From Nitrosomonas sp. (GTDB lineage: Bacteria > Pseudomonadota > Gammaproteobacteria > Burkholderiales > Nitrosomonadaceae): a stretch of 64,000 nucleotides of DNA. The stretch is from the NCBI GenBank assembly GCA_024281825.1, contig JAMWZY010000002.1, positions 1 through 64,000 on the forward strand. Direction: 5' to 3'. The position numbers were made by a program, and so were the translations under genes. Below, piece by piece: positions 1 to 8,526 of this stretch. Under the pieces are notes generated by a model. It had not been told where the DNA came from. It saw only the letters and a list, made by a program, of their open reading frames with translations, and searched no databases. Numbering within the stretch: position 1 is the first letter of the stretch; each line of letters begins with the position of its first letter.

Positions 1-93
1 TTTTCTCGTTACCATTTCTTCCTCCAATTAAGCTATTTTCTCTTAACTGGAGTGTCCGGTTTCAGTAAACCACGTCAAGCTGCCTTGCCTGCT

Positions 94-293
94 TCAACCC
101 CACAACAGCATATAAACGCCCAGTGAAAGGGATTTTTCCTTGTCATGGATCTTGTAACGCAGCCGCCAACACTTGCGGCTATCTTCATATACCCAAAGAT
201 ACAGCCCTTGGCATCATTTAGCTTACGTATTTTGGAGACCTCAGCGGTCGCATCCTTGCATGCTAGATCAGTCAATAATTCCTTGATCGCCAT
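94..293 (-). pseudogene. Relic of a tyrosine integrase (DUF4102-type N-terminus), frameshifted
   Basis: Reading the minus strand from an ATG at 293 gives a start typical of the DUF4102 arm-binding domain of tRNA-targeting integrases (LTDLACKDATAE, then KIRKLNDAKG). The frame then breaks near 201-208. In the next frame the expected continuation appears (LYLWVYED, then CWRLRYKIHDKEKSLSLGVY) and ends at a TGA at 94-96. No catalytic domain follows. This is the first 60 or so residues of a dead integrase, unrelated in position and orientation to the intact integrase at 718. It suggests an older or tandem island left of the present element. Family recognition is by eye from the motif order. Confidence 0.7.
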
Positions 294-298
294 GATAA

Positions 299-347
299 TG
301 TGGTAACTTTTTATGTGGTGAAAATTGTTACCACACTTTCTACCACA
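299..347. repeat. Four TGTGGTA-type boxes, two in each orientation
   Basis: TGTGGTA at 299-305 and TGTGGTG at 314-320 face right; the reverse complement TACCACA occurs at 329-335 and 341-347. The cluster lies immediately upstream of the dead integrase (ATG at 293) and between it and the att-like site at 460. Short repeated boxes of this kind next to an integrase gene are often arm-type integrase sites or an operator. That role is inferred. Confidence 0.5.
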
Positions 348-459
348 TTTTTTATCGGATTCCAGCGGATTATTTTGGATTGTTACGGAGTTAAATATAA
401 TCAAAAGCCTTTTGTTTATTTATTCTTATGGGCTTCTCTGAATCTCTACAGAAAGATAA

Positions 460-475
460 TTGGCGGAGAAGGCGG
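460..475. other. Putative attachment site: copy of the tRNA-Ser 3' end
   Basis: The 16 bases here are identical and co-oriented with 14217-14232, which form the 3' end (acceptor stem plus CCA) of the minus-strand tRNA-Ser. A direct repeat of a tRNA 3' end is the usual mark of an element integrated by a tyrosine recombinase. An integrase gene starts 240 bases inside this repeat. The element would therefore span about 460-14232. Confidence 0.7.
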
Positions 476-530
476 CCGCCTTTATAAGGTTTTAGCCTGT
501 TTCATTCTGTCACATTCAATAAAATAATAA

Positions 531-717
531 TCTTATTTTTCATATTGTTAAAACAATATATCAATTATTCCTGTTTTAATCTGTCTCACATAATTGCAAC
601 TAATGATATTATCTATGTTGGGTGTTATGTTGGGTAGATGCATTTAACTTTTTCTATTAATTAATAGGAATTCGAATCCGCATTTCTCCGCCTAACCATA
701 AATGATATAGGGTTATT
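531..717. other. Integrase upstream region with a second tRNA-3'-end-like sequence
   Basis: There is no gene in this AT-rich stretch. At 671-692, on the plus strand, is an imperfect copy of the tRNA-Ser T-arm and acceptor end: TTCGAATCCGC followed by TTTCTCCGCC. It is inverted relative to the 460-475 copy and lies 25 bases before the integrase ATG. It could be a leftover att site from another insertion or a core-type integrase site controlling int. No clear promoter could be called. Confidence 0.4.
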
Positions 718-1950
718 ATGCCAAAGCAAGCGAGGGAATTAAGCGCATTAGAGATCAAGCGATTGACCAAGCCTGGACATCATGCCGCCGGTGGTGTTTC
801 GGGGTTATTGCTACAAATAACTGAAACAGGTTCAAAAAGTTGGATTCTACGTGCAATTGTGGGAGCAAAACGCAGAGATATAGGATTAGGTGGATTCCCT
901 GATGTAACACTGGCACAAGCGCGTATCAATGCCAGAGAACTGAAAGAACAGATCCGCTCAGGCGTTGATCCAGTCGAACAAAGAAAAGCCGCCAAAGCTG
1001 CTTTAATATCAGCTAATGGAAAATTAATCTGCTTTGCAGATGCGGCGCACAAATTCTTGACAGCCAAGCGATCAGAATTCAAGAATGCAAAACATGCAGC
1101 ACAATGGCAAACAACACTTGAAAACTACGCCTTCCCCGTAATTGGGCAAATGATGGTTAATCATGTTGAACTGCCCCATATAGTGCAGGTACTTGAGCCG
1201 ATATGGATAGCCAAGACCGAGACAGCAACCAGGCTACGTGGACGCATTGAATCAGTGCTTACATGGGCAAAGGTGGCTGGATATAGGGAAGGAGAAAACC
1301 CAGCCCGTTGGAAAGATAATCTGGATGCTGTACTACCCAAGCCCGGCAAACTCAAAAAAGTACAACATCATAAAGCTATTCCGTGGAAGGATGCCGCATC
1401 ATTTATGGTGCAATTAAGACAGTGTGAAGGCATAGCCCCCAAAGCACTGGAATTCCTCATTCTGACCGCCACACGATCAGGTGAAGTACGTGGCGCACAA
1501 TGGCAGGAAATAGATACACAAGCACGAATCTGGACAATCCCAGCCGAGCGCATGAAAGCCGAAAAAGAACACATTGTGCCATTGTGTGATGATGCCCTGA
1601 ACTTGTTAAAACAGTTACCTAGACTGGAAGGTAATGATTTGATATTCCCGGCTGCGCGTGGCGGTCAGTTATCTGATATGACATTATCCGCAGTCATGCG
1701 ACGCATGAAGGTTAACGCTACACCCCACGGATTCAGAAGTACTTTCCGCGATTGGTGCAGTGAATCTACCAATTACCCCAATGAAGTTGCAGAAATGGCA
1801 CTTGCGCACACAATAGCCAATGGAGTAGAGAAAGCCTACAGGCGCGGCGATTTATTGGCAAAACGCACGAGGCTGATGGATGACTGGTGTAAATATCTCA
1901 ATACCCCCGTGGCTTCTGGCGTAGTTGTCCCGATAAGGGAGGTTGGTTAA
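718..1950 (+). CDS. Tyrosine recombinase/integrase of the P4-like, tRNA-targeting family
   Basis: This 410-residue protein would catalyse integration and excision of the element at tRNA-Ser. Residues 1-95 fit the DUF4102 arm-binding domain, about 105-205 the SAM-like core-binding domain, and 225-385 the catalytic domain. The catalytic set looks complete: Arg253 (ATRSGE), His337 and Arg340 (HGFR), His364 (ALAHT) and the nucleophile Tyr374 (EKAYRRGD). Length is normal for the family. The stop overlaps the next start in a TAATG arrangement, so the following gene is probably translated with it. It is the gene nearest the left att-like repeat. Chromosomal att use and the ability to excise are inferred. 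Confidence 0.93.
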   Translation: MPKQARELSALEIKRLTKPGHHAAGGVSGLLLQITETGSKSWILRAIVGAKRRDIGLGGFPDVTLAQARINARELKEQIRSGVDPVEQRKAAKAALISANGKLICFADAAHKFLTAKRSEFKNAKHAAQWQTTLENYAFPVIGQMMVNHVELPHIVQVLEPIWIAKTETATRLRGRIESVLTWAKVAGYREGENPARWKDNLDAVLPKPGKLKKVQHHKAIPWKDAASFMVQLRQCEGIAPKALEFLILTATRSGEVRGAQWQEIDTQARIWTIPAERMKAEKEHIVPLCDDALNLLKQLPRLEGNDLIFPAARGGQLSDMTLSAVMRRMKVNATPHGFRSTFRDWCSESTNYPNEVAEMALAHTIANGVEKAYRRGDLLAKRTRLMDDWCKYLNTPVASGVVVPIREVG

Positions 1951-2612
1951 TGGATGAGAAAGTATTGAGGCTTCGATTGAACGCATTAGGCCGTAAATTA
2001 GAGAGCGAATACTTTGTTGCGGAAGAGTTTATTTATAACCTGGATGACGTATTTAAATGGATGGCTGAAGTCCCTCAATGGCTGAATAACGTAAAGCAAA
2101 AAGCTGAAAATTTGCCGGAGAATGACCCCCAACGAAAGGAATTGAAAATGGCCATTCTACGCAACATTGCCATTGTACAGGCGCGGTATAAAGAAAACGA
2201 TCCAATTGGAACGCGCGTTTACATAACAAAGATTGAAGCTGACTGGGAAAACGTTAGGGATAACGAGACAATTGAAAGGAATAACAAGACAATCGTAAGT
2301 CATAAAAGAATGGCCATTGGAGGGGCGAGGGGGGGATCAAGAGACAAAACGAAACCATGGGCTACTGAAGCAGCGAACAAGCTTAATGAGATATACCCGA
2401 ACATGACCAAAGAGCAAGGATGGTTAATGATTCCAGAATCCCATGGAGCATGGGTTATCGAAGCAGGCGAGATTGATTATGAAGTTGAGTATCAAGTTTA
2501 TAGGGACGGCAAAACCCTAATGGCCAGGGATATAAATAAAAAATATAAAGTAGATGAAGAACCCTCTTCCATCACAAAAGCAACATTCTTTAGAAATTAT
2601 TATCGCAAATAA
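1950..2612 (+). CDS. Element-encoded protein of unknown function
   Basis: I do not recognise this 220-residue protein. It starts inside the integrase stop codon (TAATG) and is probably co-translated with int. The sequence is highly charged, mostly helical in appearance, with an acidic and aromatic N-terminal half (residues 20-50), a glycine/arginine patch near 125-135 (GGARGGSRDK) and a tryptophan-containing stretch near 155-165. No signal peptide, membrane segment or catalytic motif is visible. Its position between int and the AlpA-type regulator suggests a role in element regulation or maintenance, but nothing in the sequence proves it. Confidence 0.7.
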   Translation: MDEKVLRLRLNALGRKLESEYFVAEEFIYNLDDVFKWMAEVPQWLNNVKQKAENLPENDPQRKELKMAILRNIAIVQARYKENDPIGTRVYITKIEADWENVRDNETIERNNKTIVSHKRMAIGGARGGSRDKTKPWATEAANKLNEIYPNMTKEQGWLMIPESHGAWVIEAGEIDYEVEYQVYRDGKTLMARDINKKYKVDEEPSSITKATFFRNYYRK

Positions 2613-2651
2613 GCACGCAAGCCCCCTTAATGTCCGTTCCTAGGGTATCTA

Positions 2652-2690
2652 ATGGTGATCGTCTTAAACATTATGAAGGACGATTACCAT
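2652..2690. promoter_or_regulatory. Inverted repeat overlapping the alpA ribosome site and start codon
   Basis: The 12-base arms ATGGTGATCGTC (2652-2663) and GACGATTACCAT (2679-2690) are complementary with one mismatch and separated by 15 bases. The right arm covers the ATG at 2689 and abuts the Shine-Dalgarno AAGGA (2676-2680). It could be an operator for autoregulation or an RNA hairpin hiding the start of the regulator gene. Confidence 0.6.
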
Positions 2691-2874
2691 GAATCAATCA
2701 ATCTATATCCCTGATACTCAGGTAGCAAATCAATTTGGAGTCTCACGCGCAACTATTTGGCGCTGGGTTCAAAACGGAAACTTTCCGAAGCCAATAAAAC
2801 TTTCCCCCGGCTGTTCAAGATGGAAAATTGAGGATGTCCAGAAATGGGCTGAATCACGTGGCAGGGAGGTATAG
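2689..2874 (+). CDS. AlpA-family (MerR-like winged helix) transcriptional regulator
   Basis: This small protein of 61 residues is almost entirely a helix-turn-helix domain. The pattern VANQFGVSRATIWRWVQNG (about residues 12-30), followed by FPKPIKL and a W(K)IEDVQKWAESR end, is typical of AlpA. AlpA was first described as an activator of a cryptic prophage integrase and is common in P4-like satellites and islands. It lies just before the replication gene, with only two bases between them, and its start lies in an inverted repeat that may be its own operator. It probably controls integrase or replication genes of the element. Confidence 0.88.
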   Translation: MNQSIYIPDTQVANQFGVSRATIWRWVQNGNFPKPIKLSPGCSRWKIEDVQKWAESRGREV

Positions 2875-2876
2875 CC

Positions 2877-5453
2877 ATGACATTCACAAATGAAAACGCC
2901 CCGCGCGAACAGGGCACTTTCGATACCGCTAATGACACTTTTCTGATTATAACTTACCCAGATGCGGAAGAAAATAATTCATCACCGCCAAATTTTGAAA
3001 CAGCAGGAAATAAAACCGACAAAACCGATGAAACCGATTTTTCAGCAGTCAGTAATGCCGATTTTATAAAAGGAATCTTCGGTGATATTGTTGGCAGCGA
3101 GCGCCCGATTGTAGTGAGTTTCTCTGGTGATCCAAACCAGGTACGGAAAGGTGCATGGTTTGGCAAGCACTGGATTGCTGACAAGACGTCAGTGCCTGAT
3201 AACACTAATAACTATACCAGCTTCGCCACTTTCAAACCGGATGACGAAGGCAAATACAGACGGCAGAAAAAACAATTTGCTGCGCTGTATGCTGTCATGT
3301 TGGATGATATTGGCAAAAAAGCTCCAGAAGATCGCATTACCCTTGAACCAAGCTGGAAGATTGAAACATCATCCGGTAATTTCCAAATCGGTTTTATATT
3401 AGCTGAACCAATCACCGATCCGGTTAAAGCAGACAATCTTCTTAATTCAATTATTGACGCAGGTTTGTGTGATCCTGGAGCAAGTGGTGCATGCGCAAGG
3501 CTTGGACGACTCCCCGTCGCAATTAACGGCAAACATAAAATGGCGGATGGCAGCCATTGGCGTTGTCAATTGAAAGAGTGGAATCCAGACCATCGCTATT
3601 CAGTGCAAGAAATTGTTGATGGATTACAAATCGAGCTGAAAGAATCATCACAGCAGCGCCGTGATAAAGGGCGGAAAAACAGTCAACAATCTGACCCGCA
3701 TCAAGACGATGTCCACATCCCGCGCGCCGATGAAAACCCGGTTATCACCGCACTAAAAAATTCAGGCCGGTATAAACAGCCTTTAGGCGATGGCAAGCAT
3801 GATATTACCTGCCCCTGGGTGCATGAGCATACCGACCAAGTAGATCACGGTACTGCTTATTTTGAACCGAGTGAATCTTATCCGCTGGGCGGATTCAAGT
3901 GCCAGCATGGTCATTGTGTTGATCGGCGTGTCAGTGCATTACATGATTTTCTTGAAATCAGCAAAATAGACGCAAAACATAAGCCAATGATCTACGTTCA
4001 AGCGGGTGAGATACCGCGTATCTGTGATGCGGCAGAGCGCGAAATGGCAAAAACACTCAGGCATTATCAAAGAGGCGGGATCATAGTCATCATTATCACA
4101 GACCCCGGTACTCTGGAAACAACTGTACAGACGTTATCATTGTCCAGTTTGACACGTATTCTGGCAGGCATAGCAATCTGGCAACGTTATGATAAACGCA
4201 GTGAAGCATGGTTTGTCTGTGATCCTACTGAGCGGCATGTACGTGTGCTGCACGATTCGACGAATTATCCACATTTGCCAGTGCTGAAAGGCATAGCCCG
4301 GCAACCTTATTTAAGGCCAGATGGCAGTCTAATGATGAATGCTGGTTATGATGTAGTAACCGGTATGTTCGGGGTATTCAACGCGCGGCAATTCAGTGTG
4401 CCCGATAAACCAACAAAACAGCAAGCTGAGCAAGCTCTGGCAGAATTATCCGATCTATTAAGTGAATTCGCATTTAAAACTGACCATGATCGAGCCGCTG
4501 CAATAGCGGGTATTTTAACCGCCGTGATCAGACCATCGTTACCACAAGCACCCATGCTTCACGTCAAAGCACCCAGCATAGCCAGTGGAAAAAGCTATCT
4601 GTGCGAATTACTCACCGCCTTTGCCACGCCACAAAAAGGCACGCCGCATGCTTTCCCTGCTGATGATGAGGAATGCCGTAAGTTATTGCTGGCTGAATTG
4701 TTAACAGCGCCTGCTGTCATCGAATTCGATAATTTGACCAGTGATCTAATTCCGCATAAATCGTTATGTACTGCGCTCACCAGTGAACATATATCCGGGC
4801 GCATTCTTGGGCAAAGTAAAACCGCTGAAGTGGGCACACGGGTGTTATTTTTGAGTAGTGGCAACAATGTCGATCCGGTACGCGATATGACGCGGCGAAC
4901 GGTTACTATCAACCTTGATCCAGCTTGTGAGATACCGGCAGCGCGTGATTTTGCAAAGCAGCCAGTCAGTGAAGTTAGAGCAAGTCGCGGGCACTTTGTA
5001 TCATTAGCATTAACTATCGTGCGTGCATGGATTTGTGCGGGCAAGCCTAGAGCTGAATGTAAAACCATTGCCACTTATGCGGATTGGTCAGATCATTGTC
5101 GACAATCTTTATTGTGGTTAGGATTGCCAGATCCCGCAGCCTGTATTTTTGAAGCGATGAGTGATGATCCAGATCGAGAGCTGCTGAGTGAGTTTCTGCA
5201 AGCTTGGTTTGATCGTTTTGGTTATGTACCCACATCAGTCAAGGATGCTATTCATCCATTATATTCTAGCGATGATCTGCGTGAGATTATTGAGGATATT
5301 GCGAAGGAGCGAGATGGTAGTATTAATCGTAAACGCTTAGGATGGTGGATTAAACGCCATGAGAGGCAAGTAGTCAACGGCTTGCGTTTAGTGCAAGATA
5401 CCGCTACCCACAACGCAGCCAAATGGAAAGTGGAATCGGTTTTGTCGGTTTAA
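2877..5453 (+). CDS. Primase/helicase-like replication protein of the integrative element
   Basis: This 858-residue protein is probably the element's replication initiator. Residues 60-260 resemble the RepB-like primase domain. A possible zinc-binding set follows (CPWVHEH near 311 and FKCQHGHC near 338). A P-loop-like ASGKSYL occurs near 568 with a hydrophobic-acidic strand AVIEFDNL near 612, as expected of a divergent helicase domain of the D5/SF3 or DUF927-like type. Residues KTDKTDETD near the N-terminus are encoded by a 9-bp triplet repeat, and the last residues (ESVLSV) by another such block. The upstream regulator ends two bases before. P4 alpha-type proteins combine primase, helicase and origin binding; that analogy is inferred. 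Confidence 0.78.
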   Translation: MTFTNENAPREQGTFDTANDTFLIITYPDAEENNSSPPNFETAGNKTDKTDETDFSAVSNADFIKGIFGDIVGSERPIVVSFSGDPNQVRKGAWFGKHWIADKTSVPDNTNNYTSFATFKPDDEGKYRRQKKQFAALYAVMLDDIGKKAPEDRITLEPSWKIETSSGNFQIGFILAEPITDPVKADNLLNSIIDAGLCDPGASGACARLGRLPVAINGKHKMADGSHWRCQLKEWNPDHRYSVQEIVDGLQIELKESSQQRRDKGRKNSQQSDPHQDDVHIPRADENPVITALKNSGRYKQPLGDGKHDITCPWVHEHTDQVDHGTAYFEPSESYPLGGFKCQHGHCVDRRVSALHDFLEISKIDAKHKPMIYVQAGEIPRICDAAEREMAKTLRHYQRGGIIVIIITDPGTLETTVQTLSLSSLTRILAGIAIWQRYDKRSEAWFVCDPTERHVRVLHDSTNYPHLPVLKGIARQPYLRPDGSLMMNAGYDVVTGMFGVFNARQFSVPDKPTKQQAEQALAELSDLLSEFAFKTDHDRAAAIAGILTAVIRPSLPQAPMLHVKAPSIASGKSYLCELLTAFATPQKGTPHAFPADDEECRKLLLAELLTAPAVIEFDNLTSDLIPHKSLCTALTSEHISGRILGQSKTAEVGTRVLFLSSGNNVDPVRDMTRRTVTINLDPACEIPAARDFAKQPVSEVRASRGHFVSLALTIVRAWICAGKPRAECKTIATYADWSDHCRQSLLWLGLPDPAACIFEAMSDDPDRELLSEFLQAWFDRFGYVPTSVKDAIHPLYSSDDLREIIEDIAKERDGSINRKRLGWWIKRHERQVVNGLRLVQDTATHNAAKWKVESVLSV
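3012..3038 (-). repeat. Triplet of 9-bp repeats, set 1 (inside the primase gene)
   Basis: Three tandem 9-mers (AAAACCGAC, AAAACCGAT, GAAACCGAT on the plus strand) encode KTDKTDETD. Read on the minus strand they match the NTCGGTTTN unit of sets 2 and 3. Sixteen bases beyond the block, at 2987-2995, lies AAATTTGGC (minus strand), at exactly the same distance as in set 3. Confidence 0.8.
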
Positions 5454-5461
5454 TCGGTTTT
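5435..5461 (+). repeat. Triplet of 9-bp repeats, set 2 (end of the primase gene, left of the hsd cassette)
   Basis: The block is ATCGGTTTT, GTCGGTTTA, ATCGGTTTT in tandem. The TAA stop of the primase gene lies inside the second/third unit. Directly after it is a small dyad, TGCCA-CAT-TGGCA (5466-5478). Together with set 3 it brackets the restriction cassette in direct orientation. Confidence 0.8.
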
Positions 5462-5593
5462 ATTCTGCCACATTGGCAAAAGTGTCAAAGTGATAAAACA
5501 GTATGGCAGGACGTAAGCTGAGATCATGGCTTATGTTTTGCCTTGCTGTTCTTTTGTATTACCATACCGGCACATTCCAAAACAAGAAAAACC

Positions 5594-7195
5594 ATGACCG
5601 AAGAACAACGCCGTCAGCTTCAACAACAACTCTGGAATATTGCCAACACCCTGCGCGGCAAAATGAATGCGGATGAATTCCGCGATTACATTCTGGGTTT
5701 TATCTTTTACAAATACTTGTCTGAAAAAGTTGAACGCTATGCCGATTCTTTGCTGGCAGAAGATCAGCTCAAGTTTGCTGAACTGAAGGAAAACACGGAA
5801 GAAGGTGCTGAGATTGTGCAGGCGGTGCATGATGCTGCTGTGAAACAATTAGGCTACTTCTTAAAGCCTTCTGAGCTGTTTCATGCGGTTGCCCTAAAAG
5901 GTAATAACCAGCTTGATACCGAAAACTTGGGAGATGGTCACAACTTTATTCTGGCTGACCTTGCCCGCATTCTCAAAAACATTGAGCAAAGCACGCTGGG
6001 CACCGACAGCGCGGATGACTTCAGCAATCTGTTTGAAGATTTGGATTTGACTTCCTCCAAACTGGGCGCAACCGAGAAAGCCAAGAATGCGCTGGTGGCC
6101 AAAGTGCTGGTGCATTTGGATAAGATCGACTTCAATCTGGCTGATGGCACGGCTGACGTGTTGGGCGATGCGTATGAATATCTGATTGGTGAATTTGCCA
6201 GTGGTGCGGGTAAAAAAGCCGGTGAATTCTACACGCCGCAGCCGGTTTCTACCTTATTGGCCAAATTGGTCACCAGCCAGAACAAGAACCTCAAAACCCT
6301 GTATGACCCGACCTGTGGCAGCGGTTCGCTATTGCTGCGCGTCAAGCGTGAAGCGGATCACGTGGACAAGATTTACGGTCAGGAACTGAACCGCACCACG
6401 TATAACCTCGCACGCATGAACATGATCCTGCATGACGTGCATTATGCTGATTTTGATATCCGTCAGGAAGATACATTGGAACACCCGCAGCACCGGGATT
6501 TGCGCTTTGATGCCATTGTCGCCAATCCACCCTTTTCAGCGCATTGGAGCGCCAATCCGCTGTTTATGAGCGATGACCGTTTCAGCGTGTACGGCAAACT
6601 GGCGCCCGGTAGCAAAGCGGATATGGCGTTTGTGCAGCACATGGTTTATCAACTGGCTGATGATGGCATAATGGCGGTGGTATTGCCTCATGGCGTGCTG
6701 TTCCGGGGAGCAGCGGAAGGTCATATCCGCCAGTATCTGATTGAGCAAATGAATTGCCTGGATGCGGTGATTGGCTTGCCTGCCAATATCTTCTATGGCA
6801 CCAGCATTCCCACCTGTGTACTGGTGTTCAAGAAATGCCGCCGCAATCCCAACGATATTTTATTTATCGACGCCAGCCAGCAGTTTGATAAAGTCAAAAC
6901 GCAAAACATCCTGCGCCCGATGCATATCCAGAAAATTGTCGATGCCTATCTGGCACGCACGAATGAAGACAAATACAGCGCTGTGGCAAGCCTCGAAGCC
7001 ATCAAGGCCAATGACTACAACCTGAATATTCCCAGGTATGTCGATACCTTTGAAGCCGAAGATGCAATTGACTTGGATGCGATTGCCGAACAGCTCACGG
7101 CACTGGATCAGCAAAGCCAGCAGACGGATGCGACCATTGCGGCATTCTGTCAGGAATTGGGGATTGCGCCGCCGTTTGCGGTGGCTGGGAAGTAA
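5594..7195 (+). CDS. hsdM: Type I restriction-modification system, DNA methyltransferase subunit (HsdM)
   Basis: HsdM methylates adenine in the target chosen by HsdS, using S-adenosylmethionine. The 533 residues show an N-terminal helical HsdM domain (about 5-130, with LWNIANTLRGKM), the SAM-binding motif DPTCGSGSLL near 238, and the amino-methyltransferase motif IV NPPF near 310. Length is usual. The ATG at 5594 is chosen because homologues begin close to MTEEQRRQLQQQL; the frame is open back to 5543. hsdS starts two bases after the stop, so the genes are co-transcribed. It lies just inside the left 9-bp repeat block. Confidence 0.93.
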   Translation: MTEEQRRQLQQQLWNIANTLRGKMNADEFRDYILGFIFYKYLSEKVERYADSLLAEDQLKFAELKENTEEGAEIVQAVHDAAVKQLGYFLKPSELFHAVALKGNNQLDTENLGDGHNFILADLARILKNIEQSTLGTDSADDFSNLFEDLDLTSSKLGATEKAKNALVAKVLVHLDKIDFNLADGTADVLGDAYEYLIGEFASGAGKKAGEFYTPQPVSTLLAKLVTSQNKNLKTLYDPTCGSGSLLLRVKREADHVDKIYGQELNRTTYNLARMNMILHDVHYADFDIRQEDTLEHPQHRDLRFDAIVANPPFSAHWSANPLFMSDDRFSVYGKLAPGSKADMAFVQHMVYQLADDGIMAVVLPHGVLFRGAAEGHIRQYLIEQMNCLDAVIGLPANIFYGTSIPTCVLVFKKCRRNPNDILFIDASQQFDKVKTQNILRPMHIQKIVDAYLARTNEDKYSAVASLEAIKANDYNLNIPRYVDTFEAEDAIDLDAIAEQLTALDQQSQQTDATIAAFCQELGIAPPFAVAGK

Positions 7196-7197
7196 TT

Positions 7198-8460
7198 ATG
7201 AGTGTGCCACGGTTGCGGTTTAAAGATGTGGATGAGCGGGAGTTTCCTGAGTGGGATGAAAGACCAATCACTGACTGTTTGCAATTAATGACTGATTTCG
7301 TAGCTAATGGAAGTTTTGAGTCTCTAAAGAAAAATGTAGTTGTCTATTCCGAAAATGAGTATGCCTATTATGTTCGTTTGTATGATTTGAGATTAAGATT
7401 GGGTCACTTAAATCAAACTTATGTGGATGAAACGAGCTATAAATTTTTAAAAAAATCTTTCTTGAAATCAGGGGATATTCTAGTAGCAAATATCGGAGCA
7501 AACGCTGGTGAAGTATGGCAAGTACCATTATTAAATAAACCAGCTACTATCGCACCGAATATGATTCTATTAAAAGTCAGCAAATCAACAAATGAAAGCT
7601 ACCTTTATTATTATCTGAAATCAGAATATGGTGAAGAGAGAATTAAAAACACTATAGGTGGCAGTGGTCAACCCAAGGTTAGCAAAACAGAATTAAAAAC
7701 CATTAAAGTAAAAGTTCCGGCATCCCTTTCAGAACAAACCAAAATCGCCAACTTCCTCACGGCGATTGATGAAAAAATCACCCAACTCACGCAAAAACAC
7801 GACCTGTTGAAGCATTACAAAAAGGGCGTCATGCAGCAGATTTTCAGCCAGAAGCTGCGGTTTAAGGATGAGGATGGGCGGGAGTTTCCGGGGTGGGAAG
7901 AAAAGAAGTTAGGCAGTGTTGCAAATAGGGTAACCAGAAAGAATAAGGAGAATAATAAAAATGTGCTGACTATATCTGCTCAGCAGGGATTAATTAATCA
8001 AGAAGAGTATTTTAATAAATCAGTTTCAGCAAAAGACGTTACAAATTATTATCTACTGCATACTGGAGATTTTGCATATAACAAAAGTTATTCAAATGGC
8101 TACCCTATGGGCGCAATTAAATGTTTAAACCGCTATGAGAAAGGTGTGGTTTCGACACTTTATATTTGCTTTAAATTTATAGAAGGTAATATAAATTCTT
8201 TTTTTGAACATTACTTTGAAAATGGATTTCATAATTCTGAAATAGAAAAGGTTGCCCAAGAAGGTGCAAGGAATCACGGCCTATTAAATATTGGTTTGGA
8301 TGATTTCTTTAATATTTCATTGATAGTACCTTCGACTAAAGAGCAAACCAAAATCGCCAATTTCCTCACCGCCATCGACGACAAGATCACTCAAGCCCAA
8401 ACCCAGCTTGATGCTGTCAAACAATACAAAAAGGGCTTGTTACAGCAGTTATTTGTTTGA
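7198..8460 (+). CDS. hsdS: Type I restriction-modification system, specificity subunit (HsdS)
   Basis: HsdS recognises the two half-sites of the target and assembles the M and R subunits. The 420 residues have the usual two-fold plan: target domain 1 (about 10-175), conserved helix 1 (QTKIANFLTAIDEKI near 180-215), target domain 2 (about 225-380) and conserved helix 2 (QTKIANFLTAIDDKI near 385). The conserved blocks are nearly identical to each other in DNA, while the two target domains are AT-richer than their surroundings, as expected when target domains are exchanged by recombination. It sits between hsdM and the toxin-antitoxin pair. Confidence 0.92.
   Translation: MSVPRLRFKDVDEREFPEWDERPITDCLQLMTDFVANGSFESLKKNVVVYSENEYAYYVRLYDLRLRLGHLNQTYVDETSYKFLKKSFLKSGDILVANIGANAGEVWQVPLLNKPATIAPNMILLKVSKSTNESYLYYYLKSEYGEERIKNTIGGSGQPKVSKTELKTIKVKVPASLSEQTKIANFLTAIDEKITQLTQKHDLLKHYKKGVMQQIFSQKLRFKDEDGREFPGWEEKKLGSVANRVTRKNKENNKNVLTISAQQGLINQEEYFNKSVSAKDVTNYYLLHTGDFAYNKSYSNGYPMGAIKCLNRYEKGVVSTLYICFKFIEGNINSFFEHYFENGFHNSEIEKVAQEGARNHGLLNIGLDDFFNISLIVPSTKEQTKIANFLTAIDDKITQAQTQLDAVKQYKKGLLQQLFV
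7215..8390 (+). repeat. Paired internal direct repeats in hsdS
   Basis: The segment encoding RFKDVDEREFPEWDE (7215-7260) recurs as RFKDEDGREFPGWEE (7857-7903). The segment encoding QTKIANFLTAID (7732-7781) recurs at 8341-8390. Repeats of this kind on both sides of each target domain are the places where type I systems swap specificity. Confidence 0.8.
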
Positions 8461-8482
8461 TCATTTGATTACTGTTTAAGTT

Positions 8483-8506
8483 ATGTTTATACTGATGTGT
8501 AAACAT
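8483..8506. promoter_or_regulatory. Inverted repeat upstream of the antitoxin gene, possible operator
   Basis: Perfect 7-base arms ATGTTTA (8483-8489) and TAAACAT (8500-8506) are separated by 10 bases and end 20 bases before the antitoxin ATG. MazE-type antitoxins usually repress their own promoter at such dyads. The assignment is inferred from position. Confidence 0.5.
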
Positions 8507-8526
8507 ATTAATCTTAAGGTGTAATC

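Noticed and set aside
300..527. Plus-strand open frame of 75 codons
   Set aside because: It runs over the repeat boxes and the att-like site, has no ribosome site and no family resemblance.
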